The position numbers were made by a program, and so were the translations under genes. A stretch of 11,079 bases of DNA from assembly GCA_020345785.1 (NCBI GenBank), contig CP070771.1, positions 7,193,861-7,204,939 of the forward strand, in the 5' to 3' direction. Below are positions 1 through 6,331 of this stretch, in pieces (position 1 is the stretch's first letter; the number at the start of each line of letters is the position of its first letter). This DNA is from Desulfobacterales bacterium. GTDB taxonomy: Bacteria; Desulfobacterota; Desulfobacteria; Desulfobacterales; JAFDCJ01. Under the pieces are notes generated by a model that did no database searches, was not told where the DNA came from, and saw nothing but the letters and a program-made list of their open reading frames with translations.

Positions 1-22
1 ATCCCCCTTCCTATAAACACAA

Positions 23-42
23 AAACGGGCTGTCGCCCGTTT
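23..42 (-). terminator. Rho-independent terminator after tRNA-Gly
   Basis: A perfect 8-bp inverted repeat (AAACGGGC, TGTC loop, GCCCGTTT). Read on the minus strand it is followed by TTTTTGTGTTT, a good U-tract. It lies about 150 bp past the tRNA and would end the tRNA or whole-operon transcript. On the plus strand the stem is followed by CCTC, so termination in that direction is unlikely. Confidence 0.7.
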
Positions 43-192
43 CCTCATGTTGCCGGTAGATGGTCTTGAAGTACAGCGAGAAAGTTTATCTGTTCATGCC
101 ATTAACCATAAGGAAAAATTAAAGTTCATCCCACAATACATAACAACCACGACCCCAAGCCATCACGTGAAACGGAAAACGCGAATAAAAAC

Positions 193-268
193 TGGAGCGG
201 GCAACGAGACTCGAACTCGCGACACCAAGCTTGGGAAGCTTGTACTCTACCAACTGAGCTATGCCCGC
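193..268 (-). tRNA. tRNA-Gly, anticodon CCC, with encoded CCA
   Basis: A full cloverleaf reads on the minus strand. The acceptor is GCGGGCA/TGCCCGC with discriminator T and an encoded CCA. The D arm is GCTC/GAGT with loop AGTTGGTA. The anticodon stem is CAAGC/GCTTG with loop TTCCCAA, giving anticodon CCC at 34-36, which decodes GGG. The T arm is GCGAG/CTCGT with loop TTCGAGT. The length is 76 nt including CCA. It lies after the MerR gene with its own promoter just upstream and a terminator downstream, so it can be transcribed independently of the phe operon. A small plus-strand open frame across it (47-316) is spurious. Confidence 0.97.
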
Positions 269-284
269 TATCCTAGGATTAAAA

Positions 285-313
285 TATTTAAGACAAATTC
301 TTTAAATTGTCAA
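285..313 (-). promoter_or_regulatory. Sigma-70 promoter of tRNA-Gly
   Basis: On the minus strand a perfect -35 TTGACA (308-313) is followed after 17 bp by an AT-rich -10 region, TAAATATT (283-290). Initiation would fall near 278, about ten bases before the first tRNA nucleotide. The promoter sits in the 59-bp gap between the merR stop and the tRNA. The -10 hexamer is not consensus, but the spacing and position fit well. Confidence 0.65.
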
Positions 314-327
314 TAACTTTCAGCAAA

Positions 328-678
328 CTATTTGCCGCCGAGCAGGTTCCGAATGTTTTTTAATTCCGCTTTCAACTCTTCCAGTAACTGTTTGGAGAGA
401 AGCGCGTCGGTTCCGGCTTTGGCACTTAAATATTTACGGGCACCTTCGATGGTGAATTTTTTATCATAAAGCAAGTATTTAATTTCCAGGATCGTTTCAA
501 TATCTTTTCTAGTGTATGACCGCTGCCCCGATGCTGTGCGCTTAGGACTTATTTTTTTAAACTCTGCTTCCCAAAACCTTAATACGTGGCTCGGAAGGCC
601 TGCAATCCTGCTGACTTCACCAATCTTGAAATAAAGCTTGTCAGGTATTTTTATATCATACGGCTTTTCAATTCGCAT
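328..678 (-). CDS. MerR-family HTH transcriptional regulator
   Basis: A small (116 aa) winged-helix protein of the MerR superfamily. LYFKIGEVSRIAGLPSHVLR (about residues 15-34) is the recognition helix-turn-helix. It is followed by FWEAEF, RRT/RSYTRKDIETI-type wing residues, and helices 3-4 (LEIKYLLYDKKFTIEGARKYL). The C-terminus is a short charged helix, probably a dimerisation coiled coil, with no effector-binding domain or metal-binding cysteines, so the signal is unknown. Start choice: ATG at 678 is preferred. ATG 690 and TTG 696 are in frame but lie at the edge of repeat element A and lack a Shine-Dalgarno. The gene sits after pheT, where a small MerR gene is common in this lineage (from general knowledge). 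No target can be read from the sequence. Confidence 0.85.
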   Translation of the reverse strand: MRIEKPYDIKIPDKLYFKIGEVSRIAGLPSHVLRFWEAEFKKISPKRTASGQRSYTRKDIETILEIKYLLYDKKFTIEGARKYLSAKAGTDALLSKQLLEELKAELKNIRNLLGGK

Positions 679-694
679 TGCCCAACCCATTTTC

Positions 695-828
695 AATTGA
701 ATATTGAAGATTGAAGAATGAAAATTTGTGGAAGTCGCTGCGTTCCGTCATTTTCTTGATAAGTCCTTAAAATTGATCCGCCGTAGGCGAACCTTAAATA
801 TTCAATATTCAATCTTCAATATTCAATT
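695..828. repeat. Heptamer-ended inverted-repeat element A (copy 1)
   Basis: The left arm 695-722 is four 7-bp units (AATTGAA, TATTGAA, GATTGAA, GAATGAA). The right arm 800-827 is four units (ATTCAAT, ATTCAAT, CTTCAAT, ATTCAAT). Positions 695-715 are a perfect 21-nt inverted match of 808-828. The centre holds GTCGCTGCGTTCCGTC (734-749), which recurs in copy 2 near 7576. The element fills the pheT-merR gap and could form a long hairpin in the transcript. There is no open reading frame and no transposase. Confidence 0.85.
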
Positions 829-844
829 CTCGGGCGGATACGGT

Positions 845-3262
845 TCAGGACAGTGTGGCCTTAAATAATTTCAGCAGTCTATCGGTTATCGATTTGTGAA
901 GTTCGTTGACATCGTCGTCTTCCAGGGTTTTAACACTGGAGCGGTAGGTCACACGAAACGAAACGCTTTTTTTGCCAGCGGCGATGGGAGCACCCTCAAA
1001 GACATCAAACAGATGCAAATGCTCTACCAACTCTTCGTGGAAGCTTTCAACCGTCTCCAGCACGGTGTGCGTTTCAATATTCCGGTCGATGATAATGGTA
1101 ATGTCCCGGTAAACGGCGGGAAACCGCGGAATCGGTCTGGAAAATTTGATTTCCGGAATCGAATCGGCAATTTTTTCCAACTGGAGTTCAAAGATAAAGG
1201 CACTTTGCTTCAAATCGAAGCTGTCCAGCACTCGGGGATGGATTTCGCCCACCAGACCCACCACCGAATCCGCAGTCAAAATCTGTGCGCTGTATCCAGG
1301 TCTGGTATATTCGCAGGATTCAGCGGGCATTGCCGTAAAGCGGTAATTGTCTATTTTCAAGGCACGCAGTAATCCTTCCGCGACCCCCTTGATATCGTAA
1401 AAGTCGCATGGGATATCCCGATTGTACCACGACGCATCATCGCGTGCCCCGGTCCATAGCGCTATCATGACTTCAGGCTCCAGCGGAAGGCTTTGGGTGT
1501 CGGTCTTGAGAAATATTTTGCCAATCTCAAATAACCTAAGATTCCTAATTTGTCGGGCGCTATTATAGCTCATGGTTGAGAGCATTCCCGGCACCAGGCT
1601 TGTGCGCATGACCGCCTGGTCTTCGGTCAGAGGATTCAAAATATGAATCATCGACCGGCGGGGATCGTCGGATTTAATTTGCAGGCGGTCGCAGGCGGAT
1701 TCTGAATCAAAACTGTAGGAGATGACTTCGGTGAATCCGAATCCGCTCATCAGGCGTTTTAGCCGGTTGCGGAGCACCAGCCGGCGGGCAGGCGGCCGAC
1801 CCTCGGCCGGCATCGCGGGATGCGTTGTCGGGATATTATTATAGCCGGACAACCGGGCGACTTCCTCCATCAGATCTTCAGGTCTTGTTATGTCCACCCG
1901 GTATGACGGGGCATGGACTATCAGACCATCCCGATTGTCGGTGACTGTTTCGGTTTTGAATTCAATCGATTCCAGAAGCTGCCGGATGCGGTTGCGATCC
2001 AGACGGGTACCCAGAAGGCGATTGGTCCGCTTGATGGTCAGCGCGACGCTTTTAACAGGTTGATGATTCGGATATTCATCGATTAGGCCGTCGACGAGGG
2101 TGCCCCTGCCGATTTCAACCATGAGCCTTGCAGCCCGGTTAACGGCACGAATGGTGCCCTCCGGATCTACGCCGCGTTCGAAACGATGGGACGCATCCGT
2201 ATTCAGCCCTAATTTTTTTGAGGTTCGGCGGATACTGACCGGGTTAAAATAAGCACCCTCGATGAGCACGCGGGTGGTGTCATCCTCAATTTCCGAATTG
2301 AGCCCCCCCATAACCCCGCCAACGGCGACGGCTTTTTCGCCGTCGCAGATCATAAGCATCTCCGACTCGAGCGTCCTTTCTTTCTCATCCAGAGTGGCGA
2401 ATTTCTCCCCCTGAGAGGCGAGGCGGACCACGATGCGGTTTTCAGCCAGAAGATCGAAATCAAAGGCATGCAGCGGTTGACCTGTTTCCATCATGACAAA
2501 ATTGGTGATATCAACGATATTGTTGATCGGCCTGAGACCTACCGACGCCAAACGATCCTTGAGCCAGAGCGGTGATGCTTCCACCTTGACGTTTTCCACC
2601 AGCCGGGCTGAATAGCGCGGGCAATGGTCCGGGGCCTCGATTATGACCGATGAGAGTTTGTGGATGGTATCCGCTTTATCCTCAATGGCATAATCGGGAT
2701 ATTTCAAGGCTGTTTTCTGAATGGCGGCTATTTCCCGGGCGATGCCGATGACGCTGAGGCAATCCGGCCGGTTGGGGGTCAGATCCAATTCAAAGACCGT
2801 ATCTGACAGGCCCAGGCTTTGGGCCAGATTTGCTCCCACTTTCGATGACGATTTCAGAACCATAATGCCGTCGGGATCATCGCCGATTGCCAGTTCTGCA
2901 TCACTGCAGAGCATGCCTTCGGAGCGTTCACCTCGGATGACGCTTTTTTCAAGCCGGGATCCATCCGGAAAGACGGTGCCGGGCAGCGCCAGGGGCGCCA
3001 GCATGCCTTCTCTGACATTGGGGGCACCGCACACAACCGACAGCCGGCTATCGCCTGTGTTTACGCGGCAGATTTTCAATTTTTCGGCGTTGGGGTGAGG
3101 TCCCACTTCCTCGATCCGGCCGACGATAACACCGTTGAGGTAAGCATAGCGATCTGAGACCGAATCGACCTCCAGACCGGCCATCGTCAAAGCCTCCGCC
3201 AGAGCGGCCGGATCCATAGTGATATCAACATAATCTTTTAGCCAGCTTAAGCTAACTTTCAT
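845..3262 (-). CDS. pheT: Phenylalanyl-tRNA synthetase beta subunit
   Basis: The large subunit of the cytoplasmic (alphabeta)2 enzyme that charges tRNA-Phe. At 805 aa it has the usual full bacterial length. Domains in order: a B1 N-terminal segment; a tRNA-binding OB fold (about 40-155, with GPHPNAEKLKICRV and VCGAPNVREG); the B3/B4 editing domain with TPNRPDCLSVIGIAREIAA at its start; B5 (RTNRLLGTRLDRNRIRQLL, about 405-475); the catalytic-like core (NPLTEDQAVMRTSLVPGML); and a C-terminal ferredoxin-fold anticodon-binding domain (FPAVYRDITIIIDR to LLKLFKATLS). The ATG at 3262 has AGGTGA upstream and lies 13 bp after the pheS stop, so the two are surely co-translated. It is the last long gene of the translation operon. 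No frameshift is seen. Confidence 0.98.
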   Translation of the reverse strand: MKVSLSWLKDYVDITMDPAALAEALTMAGLEVDSVSDRYAYLNGVIVGRIEEVGPHPNAEKLKICRVNTGDSRLSVVCGAPNVREGMLAPLALPGTVFPDGSRLEKSVIRGERSEGMLCSDAELAIGDDPDGIMVLKSSSKVGANLAQSLGLSDTVFELDLTPNRPDCLSVIGIAREIAAIQKTALKYPDYAIEDKADTIHKLSSVIIEAPDHCPRYSARLVENVKVEASPLWLKDRLASVGLRPINNIVDITNFVMMETGQPLHAFDFDLLAENRIVVRLASQGEKFATLDEKERTLESEMLMICDGEKAVAVGGVMGGLNSEIEDDTTRVLIEGAYFNPVSIRRTSKKLGLNTDASHRFERGVDPEGTIRAVNRAARLMVEIGRGTLVDGLIDEYPNHQPVKSVALTIKRTNRLLGTRLDRNRIRQLLESIEFKTETVTDNRDGLIVHAPSYRVDITRPEDLMEEVARLSGYNNIPTTHPAMPAEGRPPARRLVLRNRLKRLMSGFGFTEVISYSFDSESACDRLQIKSDDPRRSMIHILNPLTEDQAVMRTSLVPGMLSTMSYNSARQIRNLRLFEIGKIFLKTDTQSLPLEPEVMIALWTGARDDASWYNRDIPCDFYDIKGVAEGLLRALKIDNYRFTAMPAESCEYTRPGYSAQILTADSVVGLVGEIHPRVLDSFDLKQSAFIFELQLEKIADSIPEIKFSRPIPRFPAVYRDITIIIDRNIETHTVLETVESFHEELVEHLHLFDVFEGAPIAAGKKSVSFRVTYRSSVKTLEDDDVNELHKSITDRLLKLFKATLS

Positions 3263-3275
3263 GGCTTTATTTCAC

Positions 3276-4283
3276 CTAAAACTGCTCTAAAAACCGCATA
3301 TCATTTTCGAAAAACTTGCGGATGTCGTCGATGCCGTACTTGAGCATGGCAATCCGCTCCACGCCCATACCAAATGCAAACCCCGTATAGCGGTCGGCAT
3401 CATAGCCCACATTCTCATATAGCGCCGGGTGAACCATACCGGATCCCAGTATTTCAAGCCATCCGGTATGAGAACAGACGCGACATCCCTTGCCCCGGCA
3501 CATGACGCAGAGGATATCCACCTCCGCGCTGGGTTCGGTGAACGGGAAAAAGCTGGGGCGAAACCTCAGGCTCGTCCGCTCATCAAACATCTGATGCACG
3601 AAGGTAGTGAGCACACCTTTGAGATCTCCAAAGGATATATTCTCGTCAACCAGCAGGCCCTCCACTTGGTTAAACATGGGGGTATGGGTCAGATCCGAAT
3701 CACAGCGGTACACCTTGCCGGGGCAAACGATTCTCACCGGCGGTTTTTGTTTTTCCATGGTTCTGATCTGGAGGGGAGACGTATGGGTTCTTAAAACGAC
3801 ATCGTCACTGACAAAAAAAGTATCCTGCATATCCCGTGCCGGATGGTCCTTGGGAAAGTTCAGCGCTTCGAAGTTGTAATAGTCCGATTCAACTTCCGGT
3901 CCCTCGGCAATATCAAATCCCAGGCTCGAAAAAATATCGCAAATCTGGTTGTTGATCTGGGTGATCGGATGCAAAAAACCGGCTGAACACCTTCTGCCCG
4001 GCAGAGAGACGTCGATTCCAGAGTCTTGCGCCTGCCCCGCTGATGCAATTTTTTCAGCCGCCCGCTTGAATGTTTTATCCAGGATACTTTTGATCTGGTT
4101 GGCTTTTTTGCCCGCAATTGGTCTTTGCTCCACCGGCAACTCGGCTATATTGCGTAAGAACTGGGTTAAGATCCCCTTGCGACCCAGATACCGCACGGAG
4201 ATATCCTGAATATCTTGAGGGCTTTTAGCAACTTCAAGCTCTTCGAGAGCCTTTTTATGTATTTGATCTAATTTATTATCCAC
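3276..4283 (-). CDS. pheS: Phenylalanyl-tRNA synthetase alpha subunit
   Basis: The catalytic class II subunit of PheRS, 335 aa, normal for bacteria. The N-terminal coiled coil (1-85, MDNKLDQIHKKALEELE to KRAAEKI) binds tRNA-Phe. The core carries motif 1 (HPITQINNQICDIFSSLGF), motif 2 (FRPSFFPFTEPSAEVDI) and motif 3 (GFAFGMGVERIAMLKYGI). A C-x2-C-x4-C-x2-C cluster (CVMCRGKGCRVC) before TGWLEILG is shared by many non-enteric PheS proteins. The start is GTG, with AGAGGG about nine bases upstream. ATG codons further up are not in a good context. The gene follows rplT after a 128-bp gap filled by repeat element B. No Phe-rich leader peptide is seen ahead of it. Confidence 0.98.
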   Translation of the reverse strand: MDNKLDQIHKKALEELEVAKSPQDIQDISVRYLGRKGILTQFLRNIAELPVEQRPIAGKKANQIKSILDKTFKRAAEKIASAGQAQDSGIDVSLPGRRCSAGFLHPITQINNQICDIFSSLGFDIAEGPEVESDYYNFEALNFPKDHPARDMQDTFFVSDDVVLRTHTSPLQIRTMEKQKPPVRIVCPGKVYRCDSDLTHTPMFNQVEGLLVDENISFGDLKGVLTTFVHQMFDERTSLRFRPSFFPFTEPSAEVDILCVMCRGKGCRVCSHTGWLEILGSGMVHPALYENVGYDADRYTGFAFGMGVERIAMLKYGIDDIRKFFENDMRFLEQF

Positions 4284-4310
4284 AACTTGAAACCCTCTGG
4301 AATGAAGAAA

Positions 4311-4409
4311 GACGAATGTCGAATGACGAATGGAGGCATACTATCTTTTTGTAAGTTAAGAGATAGGAAGCATTCCATAATTCGACCTTCGTCACTCGCC
4401 GTTCGACAT
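4311..4409. repeat. Heptamer-ended inverted-repeat element B
   Basis: The left arm has three 7-bp units (GACGAAT, GTCGAAT, GACGAAT; 4311-4331). The right arm has four (ATTCGAC, CTTCGTC, ACTCGCC, GTTCGAC; 4380-4407). ATGTCGAA (4316-4323) and TGACGAA (4324-4330) pair with TTCGACAT (4402-4409) and TTCGTCA (4388-4394), leaving a 7-nt bulge in one arm. An inner stem, CTATCT/AGATAG (4341-4346, 4361-4366), extends the hairpin. It occupies the rplT-pheS gap and will be transcribed within the operon. There is no U-tract, so it is not a classical terminator. Confidence 0.8.
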
Positions 4410-4411
4410 TT

Positions 4412-4762
4412 TTACAGTTTCTGGGCGGCCAGATTTGCGATTTTTGCGAATCCGGCAGGATCAGAAATTGCCAGTTCGGCGAGCACTTTGCGGTCCAGCT
4501 CAACTCCGGCAAGTTTCAGACCATGCATAAACTTGCTGTAGGTCAAATTGTTCAGCCGTGTGGCGGCATTAATTCTGGTAATCCAGAGTCTGCGAAAATC
4601 CCGTTTGCGAGCACGCCGGTCGCGATAGGCATACATCAATGCTTTGTCGACGGCGTCGGCGGCAGTACGAAACAATTTACTGCGCCCAGCGCGAAATCCT
4701 TTGGCCAGTTTCAAAACCTTTTTGCGACGTTTTCTGGCTTTGAATCCTCTTTTAACTCTCAT
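4412..4762 (-). CDS. rplT: 50S ribosomal protein bL20
   Basis: A 116-aa large-subunit protein that binds 23S rRNA early in 50S assembly. In E. coli and Bacillus it also represses its own operon. The basic N-terminus [23 protein letters not shown] is the long rRNA-binding extension. The globular part keeps [33 protein letters not shown] and the C-terminal [15 protein letters not shown]. The start is ATG 4762, preceded by AAGAGGT at optimal spacing. A longer in-frame ATG at 4819 would add 19 residues encoded by repeat DNA and has no ribosome-binding site, so it is rejected. The usual second residue (P or A before RVKRG) is absent. Unusually, 327 bp of repeats separate it from rpmI. Confidence 0.97.
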   Translation of the reverse strand: MRVKRGFKARKRRKKVLKLAKGFRAGRSKLFRTAADAVDKALMYAYRDRRARKRDFRRLWITRINAATRLNNLTYSKFMHGLKLAGVELDRKVLAELAISDPAGFAKIANLAAQKL

Positions 4763-4763
4763 T

Positions 4764-5072
4764 TTGTTTACCTCTTTATCGTGGTCGTTCAGACCGTTTA
4801 GTTCGTCCCAGTTAAACAAAAGACAAAAAGGTTTAACGGGATAAATTTGGATCGTTGAGATCGTTAAGATCGTTTAGATGGTTTTTATATTCAGAGGTTC
4901 CGGGTTAAAGGCGCGAGAAGGTATAAGGTTTAAGGTGCACGGTATAGGCTCAAGATGCCGCCGTTACGCTATGCGCCATGCTCTTTGCGCTATGCCCTGT
5001 GCTTCAACCCTCCACCTTTTACCTTTAGCCTTTATCCTTCCAACTTCCGCATTCCCACTTCCGACTTCTGTC
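4764..5072. repeat. Composite heptamer/nonamer repeat, copy 1 (rpmI-rplT gap)
   Basis: A mosaic of short degenerate tandem repeats. 4803-4856 is a 54-bp perfect inverted match of 9912-9965 and contains the palindrome CCCAGTTAAAC/GTTTAACGGG (4807-4840). Nonamers 4851-4877 are ATCGTTGAG, ATCGTTAAG, ATCGTTTAG. Heptamers 4918-4945 are AAGGTAT, AAGGTTT, AAGGTGC, ACGGTAT. From 4968 to 5072 fifteen heptamers run in unbroken phase while the unit drifts from GCTATGC to TTTAGCC to TTCCGAC. On the rplT side degenerate nonamers continue nearly to the ribosome-binding site. It fills the rpmI-rplT gap and holds no credible gene. Confidence 0.85.
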
Positions 5073-5089
5073 ATCTGCTATTCGCCGGA

Positions 5090-5287
5090 TTATCCATTTG
5101 GCAGCAATAACCGGATTTCTCTGCGGTCGGATTTGGCGATAAGGTGCGCTTTTCGCAACGAACGTTTGCGTTTGGTGGTTTTTTTAGTCAGGATATGGCT
5201 GGCGCATGATTTACGATAGACGATTTTACCGGTTCCGGTTGTTTTAAAGCGCTTGGCAGCCGCACGATTTGTTTTTATTTTCGGCAT
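5090..5287 (-). CDS. rpmI: 50S ribosomal protein bL35
   Basis: A 65-aa basic protein of the large ribosomal subunit, the usual length. The signature [22 protein letters not shown] is intact, followed by [42 protein letters not shown] 5287 has a strong AAGGAGG seven bases upstream. It lies between infC and rplT in the conserved order, 186 bp after the infC stop. Two hairpins stand immediately before its ribosome-binding site, where L20-mediated feedback acts in other bacteria. That role here is inferred. Confidence 0.98.
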   Translation of the reverse strand: MPKIKTNRAAAKRFKTTGTGKIVYRKSCASHILTKKTTKRKRSLRKAHLIAKSDRREIRLLLPNG

Positions 5288-5310
5288 GTAAATACCTCCT
5301 TAAATTGAAA

Positions 5311-5378
5311 TGCCCGTGAAGCGGGCAACTGTAACTTTAAAAATAGATGGCGTGAGCTATCAAAAACCGGCCCACGCC
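5311..5378 (-). promoter_or_regulatory. Structured leader before rpmI, possible L20 control site
   Basis: Two stems lie in the infC-rpmI gap. TGCCCG/CGGGCA (5311-5316, 5322-5327) has a 5-nt loop and ends about 11 nt before the AAGGAGG of rpmI. GGCGTGAGC/GCCCACGCC (5349-5357, 5370-5378) pairs with one mismatch. In other bacteria L20 represses this operon by binding structured RNA at or before rpmI. The position matches, but I cannot show similarity to a known L20 leader. Confidence 0.45.
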
Positions 5379-5473
5379 AACATCGGTATCGATATGATTT
5401 GGTAACTATTTTTTCGGTGCCTGCTGGAAATTTAAAATACGTGGCGTTTCCATCTTGTTTTCAGCCAAAGCAA

Positions 5474-6013
5474 TTATTTCGGTGCCAGGATCATGACCAG
5501 GGAGCGACCTTCGAATTTTGGACTTTGCTCGATCATGGCGAGTTCTTCAGTTTCCTCCGCAATTTTTTCGAGCACTGACATCCCCAATGGTGATAATGTG
5601 ATTTCGCGACCCCTAAATATCACGGTTACTTTGACTTTGTCTTTTCTACCAAGGAACTTCTTTATATGGTTGATCTTCGTCTGCAGATCATGTTCGCCGG
5701 TCTTTGGGCGGACCTTTATCTCCTTCACCTGAAACGTGCTTTGTTTCTTTTTGGCCTCCTGCTTTTTTTTGGTCTGTTCATAACGGTAGCGGCCATAATC
5801 CATAATCTTGCAAACAGGAGGATTTGCCGTAGGTGAAACCTCTACCAGGTCGAGACCAAATTCCGCTGCTGTATCAAGTGCCTGTTTAGTAGGTATAATT
5901 CCGATCTGATTGCCATCGGGGTCTATAACTCTTACTTCTCTTGCCCTAATATCCCTATTAATGTTAACTTTGTTGGCGCGTATCGGTCGCTGGGGTCGTC
6001 TTGGTGATGCTAT
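5474..6013 (-). CDS. infC: Translation initiation factor IF-3, AUA start
   Basis: IF3 binds the 30S subunit and enforces correct start codon and initiator tRNA choice. The gene encodes 179 aa, the normal length. The N-terminal domain reads ASPRRPQRPIRANKVNINR, then REVRVIDPDGNQIGIIPTKQAL and LVEVSPTANPPVCKIMDYG. A lysine-rich linker helix (YEQTKKKQEAKKKQ) leads to the C-domain (KEIKVRPKTGEHDLQTKINH, KVKVTVIFRGRE, SLVMILAPK). No ATG, GTG or TTG gives a full-length protein; the first ATG (5803) would remove the N-terminal domain. The start is ATA at 6011-6013, five bases after GGGAGGT. A rare AUU/AUC/AUA start is a hallmark of infC and lets IF3 repress its own synthesis. Its downstream neighbour is rpmI. 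thrS, often found upstream, is not in the window. Confidence 0.95.
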   Translation of the reverse strand: MASPRRPQRPIRANKVNINRDIRAREVRVIDPDGNQIGIIPTKQALDTAAEFGLDLVEVSPTANPPVCKIMDYGRYRYEQTKKKQEAKKKQSTFQVKEIKVRPKTGEHDLQTKINHIKKFLGRKDKVKVTVIFRGREITLSPLGMSVLEKIAEETEELAMIEQSPKFEGRSLVMILAPK

Positions 6014-6019
6014 GTTTTA

Positions 6020-6025
6020 CCTCCC
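6020..6025 (-). promoter_or_regulatory. Shine-Dalgarno that fixes the infC start
   Basis: GGGAGG on the minus strand lies directly before TAAAAC-ATA. No other good Shine-Dalgarno lies upstream of the IF3 N-terminal coding sequence, so it supports AUA as the initiation codon. Confidence 0.8.
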
Positions 6026-6079
6026 GGTTCAATGATTATTGTCTGCGGTTGCATACATGCGCGGCCCTTTGTAAAGGTA

Positions 6080-6100
6080 TGCAGTCAGATTTTGACTGCA
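6080..6100 (-). promoter_or_regulatory. Perfect hairpin in the infC leader
   Basis: TGCAGTCA, a 5-nt loop and TGACTGCA form an 8-bp perfect stem about 70 nt before the infC start. The 3' end of the stem (GCATAC) can instead pair with GTATGC about 30 nt further downstream, so two mutually exclusive folds are possible. Neither has a U-tract. It may be a regulatory leader or a protein-binding palindrome; the function is unproven. Confidence 0.4.
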
Positions 6101-6141
6101 ATTCCGCCCGGCTCCGAAAACCATGATGAATCATGCGGTTG

Positions 6142-6168
6142 AATATACAACCAAAATAAGAAATGCAA
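6142..6168 (-). promoter_or_regulatory. Possible promoter of the infC operon
   Basis: The 318-bp gap 6014-6331 between the deaminase gene and infC must hold the main operon promoter if there is one. The best candidate on the minus strand is TATATT (6142-6147) with TTGCAT upstream (6163-6168, a short 15-bp spacing; CTTGCA gives 16). It lies in a strongly AT-rich stretch and would give a leader of about 120 nt. Apart from this and the hairpin at 6080-6100, I see nothing else in the gap. Confidence 0.3.
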
Positions 6169-6331
6169 GAAAAAAATGCAAGGGGAAAAAAAGCTTTATC
6201 ATATTCTTGACAATCTTCCTATGATTTTATTGCAATCATGTTTCTTCATTTCTCAAAGGAGAGCCCGCCATCGGCAACGGCATCATATTTAGACAGTTTG
6301 ATTGCAATTTTCACTGAGGCTGCCGAGCATT

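Noticed and set aside
47..316. Plus-strand open frame of 89 codons at the left end
   Set aside because: It runs antisense through the tRNA-Gly gene and its promoter and has no ribosome-binding site.
896..1372. Plus-strand open frame of 158 codons opposite pheT
   Set aside because: It is a shadow of the pheT coding strand with no ribosome-binding site and no recognisable domain.
4412..4819. Longer rplT starting at ATG 4819
   Set aside because: The extra 19 residues come from repeat DNA, and the ATG at 4762 has AAGAGGT and the canonical L20 N-terminus.
4878..5219. Plus-strand open frame of 113 codons with repeated MRHALCAMP/LPTSAFPLPTS text
   Set aside because: The apparent protein repeats are heptamer DNA arrays read through three frames, and the frame runs antisense into rpmI.
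5474..5803. Short infC starting at ATG 5803
   Set aside because: It would lack the IF3 N-terminal domain, whose coding sequence continues in frame to an ATA preceded by GGGAGGT.
6036..6134. 32-codon leader ORF (MIHHGFRSR...) on the minus strand before infC
   Set aside because: It has no Shine-Dalgarno, no regulatory codon run, and overlaps the leader hairpin; probably chance.
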